In this document: positions 9,094 to 18,612 of the stretch, piece by piece
Layout of the letters: each line of letters opens with the position of its first letter
How positions within the stretch are numbered: the stretch's first letter is position 1
DNA from: Paenibacillus sp. Marseille-Q4541
GTDB lineage: Bacteria > Bacillota > Bacilli > Paenibacillales > Paenibacillaceae
Reading direction: 5' to 3'
Assembly (NCBI RefSeq): GCF_018310695.1
Contig: NZ_JAGXCY010000011.1
Coordinates: forward strand, 62,001-126,000
Length of the DNA: 64,000 bases
Notes under the pieces: generated by a model
The model's database searches: none
Told to the model about the DNA's origin: nothing
Seen by the model: the letters and a program-made list of their open reading frames with translations, nothing else
Program-made: the position numbers and the translations under genes

Positions 9094-10311
9094 TTATTTA
9101 TTTTCGCTAACGAATCTGTTTTTGGCAGCCCCTAGCCCGCAGAGGAATATGATCATACTCGCTGCAAACAATAGTAAAAGTGGAATTGTCCAATTAGCCG
9201 TTATATCGTGCAAATAACCAAACATCATAGGACCTACTGCCGCCATGAGGTACCCAATGGACTGGGCCATTCCTGATAATTCGGCTGCTTCCCCAGCCGT
9301 TTTGGTACGAAGATTGAAGAACATCATAACGAGACCAAAGGAAAAGGCGCCTGCAATTCCAATGAGTGAAACCCATAGAGGAACGAGGGCCGTATTTCCG
9401 AAGATTAGACCCAGAATACCTGCGGTATACAGCAGGGCAGTGACATACACGAGCGGAAGCTGACTCTTCATCCGACTTGCCAGGATCGGTACGAGGAAGG
9501 TAAATGGCAACATAGCAAACTGAGTGAGGGACAACATCCATCCCGCTGTGTCAGCCACCATTCCCCGGTCCATAAGAATTTCTGGCAACCAAGTAACGAT
9601 ATTATAGAAAATAAAAGATTGAAGTCCCATGAAGATCGTGATCTGCCAAGCAAGAGGAGACTTCCACATGTTCACGTGAGATTCATAAGATGCAGAAACA
9701 GCTGCACTACGGCGTACTGATCTCATACGCGGTAACCAGCTCACAATGGCAAGAAGGGTAAGGATTACCCAACAGGAGAGAGCACCTTTCCAGCCAATTC
9801 CAAGCCCAACTGCCAGAGGAATGCTGATTCCCGAGGCGAGAGCACCACATATATTCATAGAAAGGGTATAAGCACCGGTCATCACCCCCACTTTATCAGG
9901 GAATTCTTGTTTGACTAAGCCGGGTAAAAGAACATTACATACCGCAATACCAAGTCCGACGAGTAGTGTGCCTAAAAAAAGAGATCCCGCACCGAAAAAG
10001 GTTCGACCAATTGCTCCAAAAGCTATAAATAGTAACGCACATAAAATAACCTTTTCCATGCCAAACTTGCGTGCCAGTTTCGATGCAAACGGGGAAAGAA
10101 TAGCGAAGGCTAGCAGAGGGACCGTTGTAATCATGCCTGCTAAGGTGTTAGAAATTCCGGTGGATTCCTTAATTGAACCGAGTAAAGGTCCTATGGAAGT
10201 AATGGGAGCCCTTAGATTAGCTCCTACTAGAATAAGTGCTAATACAAGAATGAAACTTTCGCTCATTCTCCATTCCAGCCGCGTTGAAGCGGTTTTTTCA
10301 GTTGATTTCAT
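9094..10311 (-). CDS. MFS transporter, CynX/NimT (YycB-like) family
   Basis: Twelve-helix major facilitator of 405 residues. The N-terminal signature GANLRAPITSIGPLL is typical of the CynX/NimT group (cyanate and nitroimidazole-type transporters, also YycB). A longer frame opens at 10374, but the ATG at 10311 has GGAGG eight bases upstream. The start overlaps the end of the GntR gene by 14 bases, so the two are one transcription unit and the regulator probably controls this transporter. The substrate is not predictable from sequence. Confidence 0.85.
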   Translation of the reverse strand: MKSTEKTASTRLEWRMSESFILVLALILVGANLRAPITSIGPLLGSIKESTGISNTLAGMITTVPLLAFAILSPFASKLARKFGMEKVILCALLFIAFGAIGRTFFGAGSLFLGTLLVGLGIAVCNVLLPGLVKQEFPDKVGVMTGAYTLSMNICGALASGISIPLAVGLGIGWKGALSCWVILTLLAIVSWLPRMRSVRRSAAVSASYESHVNMWKSPLAWQITIFMGLQSFIFYNIVTWLPEILMDRGMVADTAGWMLSLTQFAMLPFTFLVPILASRMKSQLPLVYVTALLYTAGILGLIFGNTALVPLWVSLIGIAGAFSFGLVMMFFNLRTKTAGEAAELSGMAQSIGYLMAAVGPMMFGYLHDITANWTIPLLLLFAASMIIFLCGLGAAKNRFVSENK

Positions 10312-11002
10312 TACTGCTGCCTCCATGTTTAATAAAATGTAGTTTAGATTCTTCGATGTAATTATGGACAGCATCTACAGCTCGTGCTTGATCTTGCTCT
10401 TCTATTGCTCTCATCAGTTGTTCATGCGTATCCTGAAAGTGATCATCGATACCAGAGATAACAGAGATCTCAGTGACAATTTCTTTGAGCGCACCTGTAA
10501 CATGTTCATATAGATCCATAAGAAGGTCGTTTCTTGTTGCGGCTACAATTGCCCGGTGAAATTCTACATCCCACTCGGCAAAAGCTTCGTATTGCTCATT
10601 ACGTATTGCTTCATTTCGATGATCGAGACAGGAACGAATTTGTTCAAGGTCTTGCTTTGTTCTTCTGTCTGCCGCAAGATAGGCCGCTTCCCGTTCCAAT
10701 GCATAACGTACTTCTAGAGAACGGATAAAATCCGTTTTTCGAACCCGTTTATGTAAAACAGGACCAAGAGCGCTGGAAGCAGAGACATAGGTTCCATCCC
10801 CTTGTCTTGTTTTTAAGAGTCCTGCATGAGTCAACGCTTTAATGGCTTCTCTTAGCGTATTGCGGCTAACTTGCAGCTCTTCCATCAATTGAGGCTCAGG
10901 CGGAATTCGCTTCCCTACAGGCCATTCACCCGATTCAATCAATTGTTCAATCTGATCAGCGATCTGTTCTGTCAGCGACTGACGGCTTGTTTTCTTTAGC
11001 AT
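10298..11002 (-). CDS. GntR family regulator, FadR subfamily
   Basis: DNA-binding repressor of 234 residues: winged helix at about 10-75 (RIPPEPQLMEELQVSRNTLREAI) and a helical FCD ligand domain with metal-type residues (DVEFHRAIV, HEQLMRAIEE). The frame can start at a GTG (11008), but the ATG at 11002 lies six bases after AGGAGG and was chosen. It heads a two-gene unit with the MFS transporter. A palindrome at 11021-11037, just downstream of a good -10 box, suggests that it represses its own operon. The effector is unknown, probably a small organic acid as in other FCD proteins. Confidence 0.85.
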   Translation of the reverse strand: MLKKTSRQSLTEQIADQIEQLIESGEWPVGKRIPPEPQLMEELQVSRNTLREAIKALTHAGLLKTRQGDGTYVSASSALGPVLHKRVRKTDFIRSLEVRYALEREAAYLAADRRTKQDLEQIRSCLDHRNEAIRNEQYEAFAEWDVEFHRAIVAATRNDLLMDLYEHVTGALKEIVTEISVISGIDDHFQDTHEQLMRAIEEQDQARAVDAVHNYIEESKLHFIKHGGSSNEIN

Positions 11003-11020
11003 ATTCACCCTCCTTCAAAA

Positions 11021-11054
11021 CAAACGTAGGATGTTTGGTTCTTTTGGTATTATA
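11021..11054 (-). promoter_or_regulatory. Promoter -10 box and candidate GntR operator
   Basis: On the minus strand TATAAT (11049-11054) is followed by the near-perfect palindrome CAAACAT-CCT-ACGTTTG (11021-11037). The palindrome would cover roughly +5 to +21 and ends just before the ribosome site of the GntR gene, a typical place for repression. No convincing -35 box was found. Confidence 0.55.
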
Positions 11055-11213
11055 GCTTATTCAGTTCAAAAAAGAAAAGGTTGATTTTTCAAGGAGGCTG
11101 GGCATCGAATAGGTATGCGAGCTACTAGTTGTCTCATCATATATAGATTTATACGTACTAAACGCAACTCATTTGTACTTCCTCGCGTTTATTTAACATA
11201 AGGAGGTGTTACT

Positions 11214-12110
11214 ATGAGAAATGGCACAAAAAGAGGGTCAGCTGTTCTTGTTGCACTCTTAGCACTTATGCTGGCAGCCTGTGGGCAGAATGGTGGGAGC
11301 AGTCCTTCACCAGACCCTGGTTCAGATCAGGAGAGTAATAGGCCTTCCGAGCCGGAAGTGAATCTGAAGGAAGCAAGTGGAACATTTACTGGACTGGCAG
11401 ATCCGCATACCGTAGAAATTGTTCTTGATAACGGGGAGCCGACAGAGTTCCAATTTGACGAATCCTTGCAAGAGGCGGTTGCTGGTCTTCAAGAGAACGA
11501 CACCGTTTCAATCAAATATGAAGAGAAGGCAATCGAAGGGGAAGAAAATGTAAAACAGTTAGTACTTGCTGAGATTACGAAGACAGGTTCAGACAGTGGC
11601 ACAGGCTCAAGTGAAGGAAACACAGATTCGGAAAGTCGTCCTGAAACGAAAGAACTAACGCTTACTCTAGAAGGCATGACGGAGAAGAAGGAAGCGAGTC
11701 TGATTCCAGCGGCGGATGGATATTCCCTATATGTGTTTGATAGTTTCACTTTTAATCCAGAGACAGGTTTATTAACGATGGACGTGGATCCCAATTATGC
11801 AGTGAAAGTAGAGAAACTCTCTTCGGGTGCTAACCTTGAATCTCTTAAAGAAGAAGGAACGAACCAGCTCTCTGAGTATGGTACCGTTGAAGAACTTACA
11901 GAAGAGAAGAGACCTGAAGCAATGAAGGATTCGACACTGTTCCTTACTGCAAAAGAAGAAGCGAATGGGACGTCACATCAATATATTGTAAAAGAAATGG
12001 ATGGTAATGGATTTGTTTTTCACGTTACGATCCCAGAAGGGGAACCTTCAGAAGGTTTTGAACCTCATGTATACGCAAGTTTAAATACGATTGAACTTGA
12101 TAGTGAATAA
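11214..12110 (+). CDS. Lipoprotein of unknown function
   Basis: 298 residues with a type II signal peptide: basic start, hydrophobic stretch and lipobox LAAC (Cys about residue 23), followed by a low-complexity Gly/Ser/Pro linker. Residues about 50-115 (SGTFTGLADPHTVEIVLDNGE) look like a small beta domain, and a second Ser/Gly/Glu-rich linker separates it from a C-terminal domain of about 140 residues. The start ATG has AAGGAGGTG at ideal spacing. The protein should be anchored to the outer face of the membrane. I do not recognise the C-terminal domain. It stands alone between a GntR unit and a CNT transporter. Confidence 0.8.
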   Translation: MRNGTKRGSAVLVALLALMLAACGQNGGSSPSPDPGSDQESNRPSEPEVNLKEASGTFTGLADPHTVEIVLDNGEPTEFQFDESLQEAVAGLQENDTVSIKYEEKAIEGEENVKQLVLAEITKTGSDSGTGSSEGNTDSESRPETKELTLTLEGMTEKKEASLIPAADGYSLYVFDSFTFNPETGLLTMDVDPNYAVKVEKLSSGANLESLKEEGTNQLSEYGTVEELTEEKRPEAMKDSTLFLTAKEEANGTSHQYIVKEMDGNGFVFHVTIPEGEPSEGFEPHVYASLNTIELDSE

Positions 12111-12117
12111 GTAGAAG

Positions 12118-12156
12118 AAAAAACGACATTACTTTGAGAAAGTAATGTCGTTTTTC
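12118..12156. terminator. Bidirectional terminator
   Basis: AAAAACGACATTACTTT and AAAGTAATGTCGTTTTT form a long perfect stem with a tiny loop, serving both the lipoprotein gene and the converging nucleoside transporter. Confidence 0.9.
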
Positions 12157-12158
12157 TA

Positions 12159-13382
12159 TTAACCGATAATCATACCTGCAATAGCGGCGCTTAAACAAGA
12201 AGCTAATGCGCCTGCCATGATGGCTTTTACACCTAAACGAGCGATGTCAGGTCTGCGTTTAGGTGACAGTTTGCCAAGTCCTCCGAGTAAAATTCCTAGG
12301 GAAGAAATGTTAGCGAAACCACAAAGTGCAAAGCTTATAATCACCACTGTTTTTGGAGATAAAGTATCGATAATTGGAGCGAAATTGCTGTATGCCACAA
12401 ACTCATTAATTACTAATTTTTGACCGATAAAGTTACCTGCTATCAAAGCTTCATCCCACGGAACGCCAATGATAAATGCCAAAGGAGCAAATAGATAGCT
12501 CAAAATCAGCTCAATGGATAATTGGTCAAATCCAAACCAACCTCCTACAAAACCTAAAATACCATTAACTAGAGCGATTAAAGCGATGAAAGCAAGCAGC
12601 ATAGCCCCAACGTTAAGAGCAAGTTGAAGACCAGTAGATGCACCATTTGCAGCAGCATCAATCACATTTGATGATTCTTCATCTTTTGCCATTTCAAATC
12701 CTTCAACATCTTCTTGACTTTGTTCAGTTTCAGGAATCATGATTTTAGCTAGTACTAATCCAGCTGGAGCAGACATAACACTTGCGGCAAGTAAGTATTC
12801 TAAAGGTACACCAAGCAAAGAATAACCTACTAACACACTACCCGATACTGAAGCCAATCCACAGACCATAACGGAGAATAATTCGGAAGTAGTTAATTTA
12901 TCAATGAAAGGTTTAATCACGAGAGGAGCTTCTGTACAACCTACAAAGATATTTGCAGTTGCGGAAAAAGATTCAGCTTTTTTAGTCCCAAGTAATTTAG
13001 AAAGTCCGCCTCCAACATATTTGATCACAAATTGCATAATACCTAAGTAATATAAAACGGATATTAAAGCAGAAAAGAAAATAATGATACCTAGAACATT
13101 AAATAAGAAAACATGGGTAATGCCTGATTCAGGTGTATAAATCCCACCAACCAAGAAGTTAATTCCTTCGTTAGCGTATCCGATTACTGCATTGACCCCA
13201 TCCGTTACCTTTTGTAGAAAAGCTCTACCTAATGGCCATTTTAAAACAATAAAAGCAAATGAAATTTGAATGGCTAAAGCAACTGCAATGGTACGGAAAT
13301 TAATTTTTCTTTTGTTGGTGGAAAAAAGAAACGATATGCCCAAAATACATAAAATCCCTAACGAACCCCACAAATAATTCAC
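12159..13382 (-). CDS. Concentrative nucleoside transporter (NupC/CNT family), second copy
   Basis: 407 residues, about ten membrane helices, with the CNT motifs NIFVGCTEAPLVIKP and GQKLVINEFVAYSNF and the C-terminal FALCGFANISSLG. It therefore imports nucleosides with a cation. It is clearly distinct from the CNT at 5612-6793 in the central motif (GCTEAPL rather than GQSESFL), so the pair probably differs in substrate. The start codon is GTG (13380-13382) with GAGGTGG close upstream. A likely promoter and an upstream inverted repeat lie at 13440-13526. Confidence 0.88.
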   Translation of the reverse strand: MNYLWGSLGILCILGISFLFSTNKRKINFRTIAVALAIQISFAFIVLKWPLGRAFLQKVTDGVNAVIGYANEGINFLVGGIYTPESGITHVFLFNVLGIIIFFSALISVLYYLGIMQFVIKYVGGGLSKLLGTKKAESFSATANIFVGCTEAPLVIKPFIDKLTTSELFSVMVCGLASVSGSVLVGYSLLGVPLEYLLAASVMSAPAGLVLAKIMIPETEQSQEDVEGFEMAKDEESSNVIDAAANGASTGLQLALNVGAMLLAFIALIALVNGILGFVGGWFGFDQLSIELILSYLFAPLAFIIGVPWDEALIAGNFIGQKLVINEFVAYSNFAPIIDTLSPKTVVIISFALCGFANISSLGILLGGLGKLSPKRRPDIARLGVKAIMAGALASCLSAAIAGMIIG

Positions 13383-13439
13383 TATGCCACCTCATGAACA
13401 TTAATTTTCCCAATAACAACGGTGTTATCGAGGATATCA

Positions 13440-13469
13440 AATATATCAAATGTGGAATATGATTTTCAA
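13440..13469 (-). promoter_or_regulatory. Candidate promoter of the second nucleoside transporter
   Basis: On the minus strand TTGAAA (13464-13469), 18 bases, TATATT (13440-13445). It lies about 57 bases before the GTG start. Confidence 0.5.
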
Positions 13470-13486
13470 GAGGTTAAATCAGGCGG

Positions 13487-13526
13487 AAACGAACATAAAA
13501 TAACAAATTTATTATAATGTTCGTTT
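13487..13526. promoter_or_regulatory. Perfect 10-base inverted repeat upstream of the nucleoside transporter promoter
   Basis: AAACGAACAT (13487-13496) and ATGTTCGTTT (13517-13526), separated by 20 bases. Each arm carries a CGAAC core in an AT-rich setting, resembling a Bacillus PurR PurBox, but the gap between cores is about ten bases longer than usual. The remaining sequence up to 13701 is AT-rich, without a gene I can support. Confidence 0.45.
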
Positions 13527-13701
13527 TTATGGAGATTATAGTTTTGGTTTCTCTATATTATTTAGTATTTTAATGAAAAAAGAGAAGAGTAATATTCGTG
13601 TTTTAGATAATAAGTGGCATTTAAGACAATCTCTTGATATGAATGTATTCTAATCTATTTCCTTGTCTTTAATTTTATAGAGTAAGAGATTGCCTCTTTT
13701 T

Positions 13702-14567
13702 TTAATCCATAAAAAATCGTTGGCGATATTTTCGAGGGGAGATTTTTTCTTGTTTGGTAAAACATAAGGTAAAATAAGCGGCTTGGTTAAACCCTACTTC
13801 CTCTGCAATACGGCTAATAGTGTAATCCGTCTGTACAAGTAAAAGCTTGGCCTGTTCAATTCGATACCGCAAAAGGTATTCAACAGGAGAACATCCATAC
13901 TCTTTTTGCATACAGCGAGCAATATAGACGGGATGAAAATTGATTTGAACTCCCATAGTTTGTGCTTTGAACTCTTCTCTGAAGTGCTTGCGCAAGTAAC
14001 TTGCAGCTTTCTCGGCACAGGCAGAAGATGGAGAGGACTTGGATTTTTCCCCGGTAGCAGCAAGGAGCTCAATCAGTTCTTGAAAAAGGACCTGCTGTTT
14101 CCAGAGCGCCTGCGACTGATGCCCACTTTGCACGAGCCCTGTTAACGTCTCCAGCAGTTCTTCAGTACGTTCCATTTGCGACAAGCGTCCACATTGAGGG
14201 ATTTCAATTGTAAAATAATTAGGGGTCATGATTTGAAGTTCATTAACGTCTTCCTTCTGATGGATCTGTAGCTTATCAGCACTCCATTCCCCGCTCGTTT
14301 GAAAGTGCAGCCAGTAATAGGTAGTATCTATAGAACATTCCTTGGTCCCATAGTGATGTGCGTCAGGTCTCAAAATAAGATACATACCTGATTCTACTTC
14401 ATAATTTTCACCGTTCTCCATCACATCGAGTTGACCATGGATCACAACCAAAAGGTCAAAAATACCAATGTTCTTTCGGTTGGGCTGTTACCTGCATCAG
14501 GGGCTTTACAAAGACCGCTGATAATATACTCTGGCAGGGGAGGCACTGTGAAATGTAGTATTGTCAT
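13702..14567 (-). pseudogene. AraC family regulator, interrupted by a frameshift
   Basis: The intact part (13702-14451) encodes a cupin-like sensor segment and a C-terminal AraC double helix-turn-helix (EYLLRYRIEQAKLLL, ISRIAEEVGFNQAAYFTLCF). Read upstream, that frame meets a stop at about 14490. A different frame starts at an ATG (14565-14567) with AAAGGG seven bases upstream and reads MTILHFTVPPLPEYI..., ending GNSPTER. Joining the frames with one inserted base in the run near 14485-14490 restores SPNRKNIGIFDLLVV, the usual join of this family. So a single base is missing at about 14485-14490. Either the gene is inactive or the base is a sequencing error. It is divergent from the MATE gene. 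Confidence 0.7.
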
Positions 14568-14731
14568 ATGTATGCCCTTTCCGATGTATTGAAGGTTTTA
14601 AATTTATAATTATGAGTTCAGAAAATGATATTATAAATCCATTATACCAACTATAATTTGAAAAGTTAAAGCGCTTTATAATGAATTTATACTTGCATAG
14701 TTACTTTTCATCGGAGGTTGGAATACTAGAT

Positions 14732-16117
14732 ATGGATAACAAAAAATTTAGCCTGTGGGTGCTTGCATGGCCGATCTTTATTGAGTTATTTCTGCAGTTC
14801 CTTCTGGGTGCAGTGGATACCTTGATGGTCAGTCGTATTTCGGATGATGCGGTGGCTGTCGTCGGTTTCTCCAATCAACTATTTCAAGCGATGACGGTTC
14901 TCTTTACCACCGTAGCTAGTGGCGCAGGAATACTGATAGCACAGAAGCTAGGCTCAGATAAAAAGTTGGATGCACGCGTAATTGGAATTATGGCTTTTAC
15001 CGTCACGACCCTTCTAGGTATCGTATGTAGTGTAGTTTTAATTGCTGCGCCAGAGTCCATTGCAACTGTTTTGCAATTACCAGATCATTTGCTATCGCTT
15101 GCAGGTATTTATATTTCTATTGTTGGTGGTGGGATGGTTCTGATTGCCATGATGGCAACGATGAGTACGGTCATTCGGAACACAGGTAATACGAAAGGTC
15201 CTATGTATGTTGCTCTCGGGATGAATGTCCTTCATGTGTTTTTGAATTATGCATTTATTTTTGGAGCATTTGGCTTTCCACAGTGGGGATTAACGGGTGT
15301 GGCTATATCTACCGTCGCGAGTCGCCTGCTCGCCGTTATCTTACTACTAATGATGTTCCTACGATCTTTTGATTACCGGATCAAATGGAGAGAGCTCGCC
15401 GTTTTTAATCGGCCCTTATTCGGGGAAATACTGAAAATTGGCTGGCCGCTTGGTGTGAACATGTCTTGTTGGGTATTCTCTCAGCTCATTATTTACTCGT
15501 TCATTGCGACACTCGGTGCCGCAGAACTTGCTGCCCGTACGTATATGAATACGCTGGAGTCGTTCTGTTTCCTGCTTGGATCTTCCATCGCGATGGCTGC
15601 ACAGATCCAAATTGCCCATCTATTCGGGGCAGGTCGAATTCGGGAAGCCTATCGTAGTGCATATCGTGCGTTAGGGGTCGGAGCGATTTATGTGGTTGTA
15701 AACGCATTTATCCTTTTTATTTTTGGAAAACAGCTTCTTGGTCTATTTACGAATGATCAAACCATTATTGCGATTGGTGCTTCCCTGCTTGGGATGAACC
15801 TGATTCTACAGCCAGGCAAAATGCTGAATATGGCTCTTGGAAACTCGCTAAATGCAATCGGCGACACCAAATTTACGATGTATATTTCACTCGGTTCTAT
15901 GTGGATCATCGCGACAGGAATGTCCTATTTTGTAGGAATTCATCTTGGCTTTGGCCTGATCGGAATCTATTCTTGTATGATCGCTGATGAGTATTTGAGG
16001 GGAATCTTATCTTATGTGAGATGGAGAGGTCAAAAGTATTTGCGTAAGGCAGAAACGATGGAGAAACAGCCATCTGAAGCTTTAACTATGGAATCAGCTA
16101 CTGTGATTCAGGGTTGA
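14732..16117 (+). CDS. MATE family efflux transporter
   Basis: Multidrug and toxin extrusion protein of 461 residues with twelve predicted helices in two related halves. MATE hallmarks are WPIFIELFLQFLLGAVDTLM at the first helix, VGFSNQLFQ and the repeat of these patterns after residue 240 (GWPLGVNMSCWVFSQ). The open frame begins at 14681, but that ATG has no ribosome site. The ATG at 14732 (MDNKKFSLWVLAW) is preferred because the family starts there, although the nearest GGAGG is about 14 bases upstream. It exports cationic compounds using a cation gradient; substrate unknown. Confidence 0.85.
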   Translation: MDNKKFSLWVLAWPIFIELFLQFLLGAVDTLMVSRISDDAVAVVGFSNQLFQAMTVLFTTVASGAGILIAQKLGSDKKLDARVIGIMAFTVTTLLGIVCSVVLIAAPESIATVLQLPDHLLSLAGIYISIVGGGMVLIAMMATMSTVIRNTGNTKGPMYVALGMNVLHVFLNYAFIFGAFGFPQWGLTGVAISTVASRLLAVILLLMMFLRSFDYRIKWRELAVFNRPLFGEILKIGWPLGVNMSCWVFSQLIIYSFIATLGAAELAARTYMNTLESFCFLLGSSIAMAAQIQIAHLFGAGRIREAYRSAYRALGVGAIYVVVNAFILFIFGKQLLGLFTNDQTIIAIGASLLGMNLILQPGKMLNMALGNSLNAIGDTKFTMYISLGSMWIIATGMSYFVGIHLGFGLIGIYSCMIADEYLRGILSYVRWRGQKYLRKAETMEKQPSEALTMESATVIQG

Positions 16118-16180
16118 CAAAGGAAATGAATACCAATATACTTCCATTTAACCAATAGAAAATTCAAATGTGCTGATTAG

Positions 16181-16435
16181 AAATAGTAGAAGTGAGGAAC
16201 TCTTTCAGAGAGCCGTTGGTAGGTGCGAAACGGTAGCAGGGATCACTTTGAACTCGTCTATGAACAGCTGCCTGAATATAGTAAGGTATGCCGGGTTTCC
16301 GCCGTTACAGGGATAGATGGTTATAGCCATCGAACAAAGATTGTTTCATATCCGTTCGTAAGTAATGGATATGAGATGAATTAGAGTGGTACCGCGGGTA
16401 ACCCCGTCTCTATTACAGAGACGGGGTTTTTTTGT
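16181..16435 (+). ncRNA. T-box riboswitch, leucine type, upstream of leuA
   Basis: The T-box sequence AGAGTGGTACCGCGG is at 16383-16397, followed by the terminator CCCCGTCTC/GAGACGGGG with seven T (16402-16434). Stem I shows the AGTAGA (5') and GAA (3') specifier-loop elements and AGAGAG near the top. The codon directly after GAA is CTC (16253-16255), a leucine codon with a purine behind it. The TGGT bulge suits an ACCA tRNA end. Uncharged tRNA-Leu should favour read-through into leuA. Confidence 0.92.
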
Positions 16436-16515
16436 TTGCTAAATTCCGGGTTTAGCAAACCTCGTGTTCACATAAAATGGATTACATTCATATTTTCCTT
16501 GAGGAGGGAATCTTA

Positions 16516-18072
16516 ATGACAAACCGTAATGTATTGGTACTGGATACGACCCTGAGAGATGGAGAACAAGTTCCTGGAGCGAAACTGAACACTTTGCAGA
16601 AAATTGAATTTGCGCAGCAATTGAAACGTCTTAATGTAGACATGATCGAAGCAGGTTTCCCTGCCTCATCCCAGGGTGACTTTCATGCGGTTCAGCAAAT
16701 TGCCAAAAAAGTAGGAGATCAAATCTCCATCACTGCACTTGCACGTGCAGTGAAAAGCGATATCGATGCAGTCTATGAAAGTATTAAACTGGCACAGAAT
16801 CCTTTCATCCATATCGTGCTTGGAACCTCAAATATTCATCTAGAGAAGAAATTTGCCCGCTCAGAGGATGCTGTCATGCAGATGGGTGTGGATGCGGTGA
16901 AATATGCGAAGACGCTGCTTCCAGAAGTGCAATATTCGACAGAGGATGCTTCACGGTCCGATTTTGAATACTTATGGAGAACGATTGAGGCAGTGGTCAA
17001 AGCAGGAGCGACGATCATTAACGTCCCTGATACGGTTGGTTATGCCGTTCCTGAACAATTTGGTGATTTGGTAAGAAGAATTAATGAACGTCTCAAGAAT
17101 CTAAACGATAAAGTTATTCTAAGCGTTCATTGCCACAATGATTTGGGTATGGCAACGGCAAATACGCTGAGTGCAATTAAGAATGGTGCGGAAAAAGTGG
17201 AGTGTACAATCAATGGGCTGGGTGAACGAGCCGGTAACACATCTCTTGAAGAAGTCGTAATGGGACTCAAAGTGCGAGAAAACTTTTATGGCTGTTCGAC
17301 CCGAATTCATACGAAAGAGATCTTGCAAACTTCCAGATTGTTAACCCATTTAACGGGGCTGGATGTCCAAGTGAACAAGGCGATTACGGGTGATAATGCG
17401 TTTGCTCACTCCTCTGGCATTCATCAGGATGGTTTGTTGAAAGATAAAAATGTATATGAGATTATGTCACCTGAGGAAGTGGGCGGAGAGAAGATGGAGC
17501 TCATACTCACTGCGAGATCCGGGCGGCATGCGTTTAAAAATGCGGTGGAGCGCATGGGATTTTCCGTATCCGACTCTGAAGAATTTGAATTCTTGTTCCA
17601 GCAGTTCATTACACTGGCGGATGCTAAAAAAGAAGTGTATGACCATGATGTGTTTTATCTGATTACTGAACATTTGAACAAACCGGAAACTAGAGGACAT
17701 TTATATGAACTGACATCTTTCCAAGTTGTGACGAATGACCAGTATCCAACAGCCAGTGTTGAACTTAAAAGAGGGGCAGAAGTGCTGAGAGGAAGCTCAA
17801 TCGGTGACGGACCTATCGATGCGTTATATAGCGTCATTAAAACATTAACAAATCTCGATGTTCAGCTAGTTCATTACAAAATAAATAGTATATCCAGAGG
17901 AAAAGAAGCGGTTGGGCGTGTGCATCTCCAGCTCACCTATGAGGGGAAAACTTACACCGGGCGAGCCATGGATACGGATATCATTAAGGCAAGTGCGATC
18001 GCTTTTATTAACGGCATCAATGCAGCTATCTTAGATCAAGCTGAGGTTTCGGAGGATTTAGTAGAACAATAG
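16516..18072 (+). CDS. leuA: 2-isopropylmalate synthase
   Basis: First committed enzyme of leucine synthesis: condenses acetyl-CoA with 2-oxoisovalerate. 518 residues. The HMGL-like barrel has DTTLRDGEQ at the start with metal-site residues, the HCHND metal motif near 205 and GLGERAGN; the C-terminal LeuA regulatory domain (about 390-515) has the SRGKEAVGR segment and should allow leucine feedback. The ATG at 16516 follows GAGGAGG by eight bases; the longer frame from 16477 is not used. The T-box just upstream links it to leucine supply. No other leu or ilv gene is nearby, so it may be an additional copy. Citramalate synthase is less likely because of the leucine T-box. Confidence 0.92.
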   Translation: MTNRNVLVLDTTLRDGEQVPGAKLNTLQKIEFAQQLKRLNVDMIEAGFPASSQGDFHAVQQIAKKVGDQISITALARAVKSDIDAVYESIKLAQNPFIHIVLGTSNIHLEKKFARSEDAVMQMGVDAVKYAKTLLPEVQYSTEDASRSDFEYLWRTIEAVVKAGATIINVPDTVGYAVPEQFGDLVRRINERLKNLNDKVILSVHCHNDLGMATANTLSAIKNGAEKVECTINGLGERAGNTSLEEVVMGLKVRENFYGCSTRIHTKEILQTSRLLTHLTGLDVQVNKAITGDNAFAHSSGIHQDGLLKDKNVYEIMSPEEVGGEKMELILTARSGRHAFKNAVERMGFSVSDSEEFEFLFQQFITLADAKKEVYDHDVFYLITEHLNKPETRGHLYELTSFQVVTNDQYPTASVELKRGAEVLRGSSIGDGPIDALYSVIKTLTNLDVQLVHYKINSISRGKEAVGRVHLQLTYEGKTYTGRAMDTDIIKASAIAFINGINAAILDQAEVSEDLVEQ

Positions 18073-18129
18073 GAGCCATCGTGCGAAGGCATCAAATGAA
18101 GTAAGAGTTGAATCAGGCACTTGAAGAGA

Positions 18130-18164
18130 AAAGACCACCTCATTCGATGAATGAGGTGGTCTTT
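18130..18164. terminator. Terminator after leuA
   Basis: AAAGACCACCTCATTC and GAATGAGGTGGTCTTT form a 16-base perfect stem with a three- to four-base loop. It can act in both directions, also closing the permease remnant on the minus strand. Confidence 0.8.
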
Positions 18165-18174
18165 AGAGCAAGGA

Positions 18175-18600
18175 TTACCCTTTTACTGCACCCGCCGTGA
18201 TCCCTTTTGTCATCTGTTCTGTGAACAAGAGGTAGATCAGAATGGTCGGCAGCGCAATTATCGTCATGACAGCAAACTGAGCTCCATAGTTAGAAGAATA
18301 CTCTCCGGCAAATTTCATGATCGAGAATGGAATTGTCTTTATATCCTCGCTTGTCAGAAACGTGTTCGCCATAATGAATTCATTCCAAGTACTAATAAAA
18401 TTCAGCACGCAGATTGTAGCGAGTGCAGGTTTTGTGATTGGGAAGATGATTTTAAATATCACTCCGAAAATGCCGAGTACGGCAGGATCAATGTAAATAG
18501 ATTATTTAACATATCCAGTTTGTTAAACAGGATAAAGTTAGGCAGCAGTGTCGCATGGATTGGAATAATCATACTCAGCATGACAAAAGCTAGGAAAAAT
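18175..18600 (-). pseudogene. Remnant of a carbohydrate ABC transporter permease (MalG/YcjP type)
   Basis: The last 95 codons (18175-18462) encode the C-terminus of a sugar ABC permease: FPITKPALATICVLNFISTWNEF is the usual segment after the EAA loop, and it ends GAVKG. Directly upstream, a different frame (about 18466-18600) reads LSMIIPIHATLLPNFILFNKLD and LFTLILPYSAF, which belongs to the same family but normally lies some 30 residues earlier. The EAA loop between the two parts is missing and the frame is shifted, and everything N-terminal is gone. So the gene has an internal deletion plus a 5' truncation and cannot work. The long plus-strand frame over this stretch is its antisense shadow. 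Confidence 0.7.
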
Positions 18601-18612
18601 CGAGGGATAATT

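Noticed and set aside
11160..11190. AAACGC/GCGTTT inverted repeat upstream of the lipoprotein gene
   Set aside because: Six-base arms with a 19-base gap and no other supporting element; could be chance.
13574..13653. A 26-codon frame and a small hairpin with T run (to 13702) in the spacer before the AraC pseudogene
   Set aside because: No ribosome site, very AT-rich, and the hairpin has only a five-base stem. A small RNA cannot be excluded but is not supported.
18151..18600. Long plus-strand open frame starting at 18151
   Set aside because: Its first 150 codons are the exact antisense of a recognisable sugar ABC permease C-terminus, and it begins inside the leuA terminator. Only the part from about 18613 looks like real protein.
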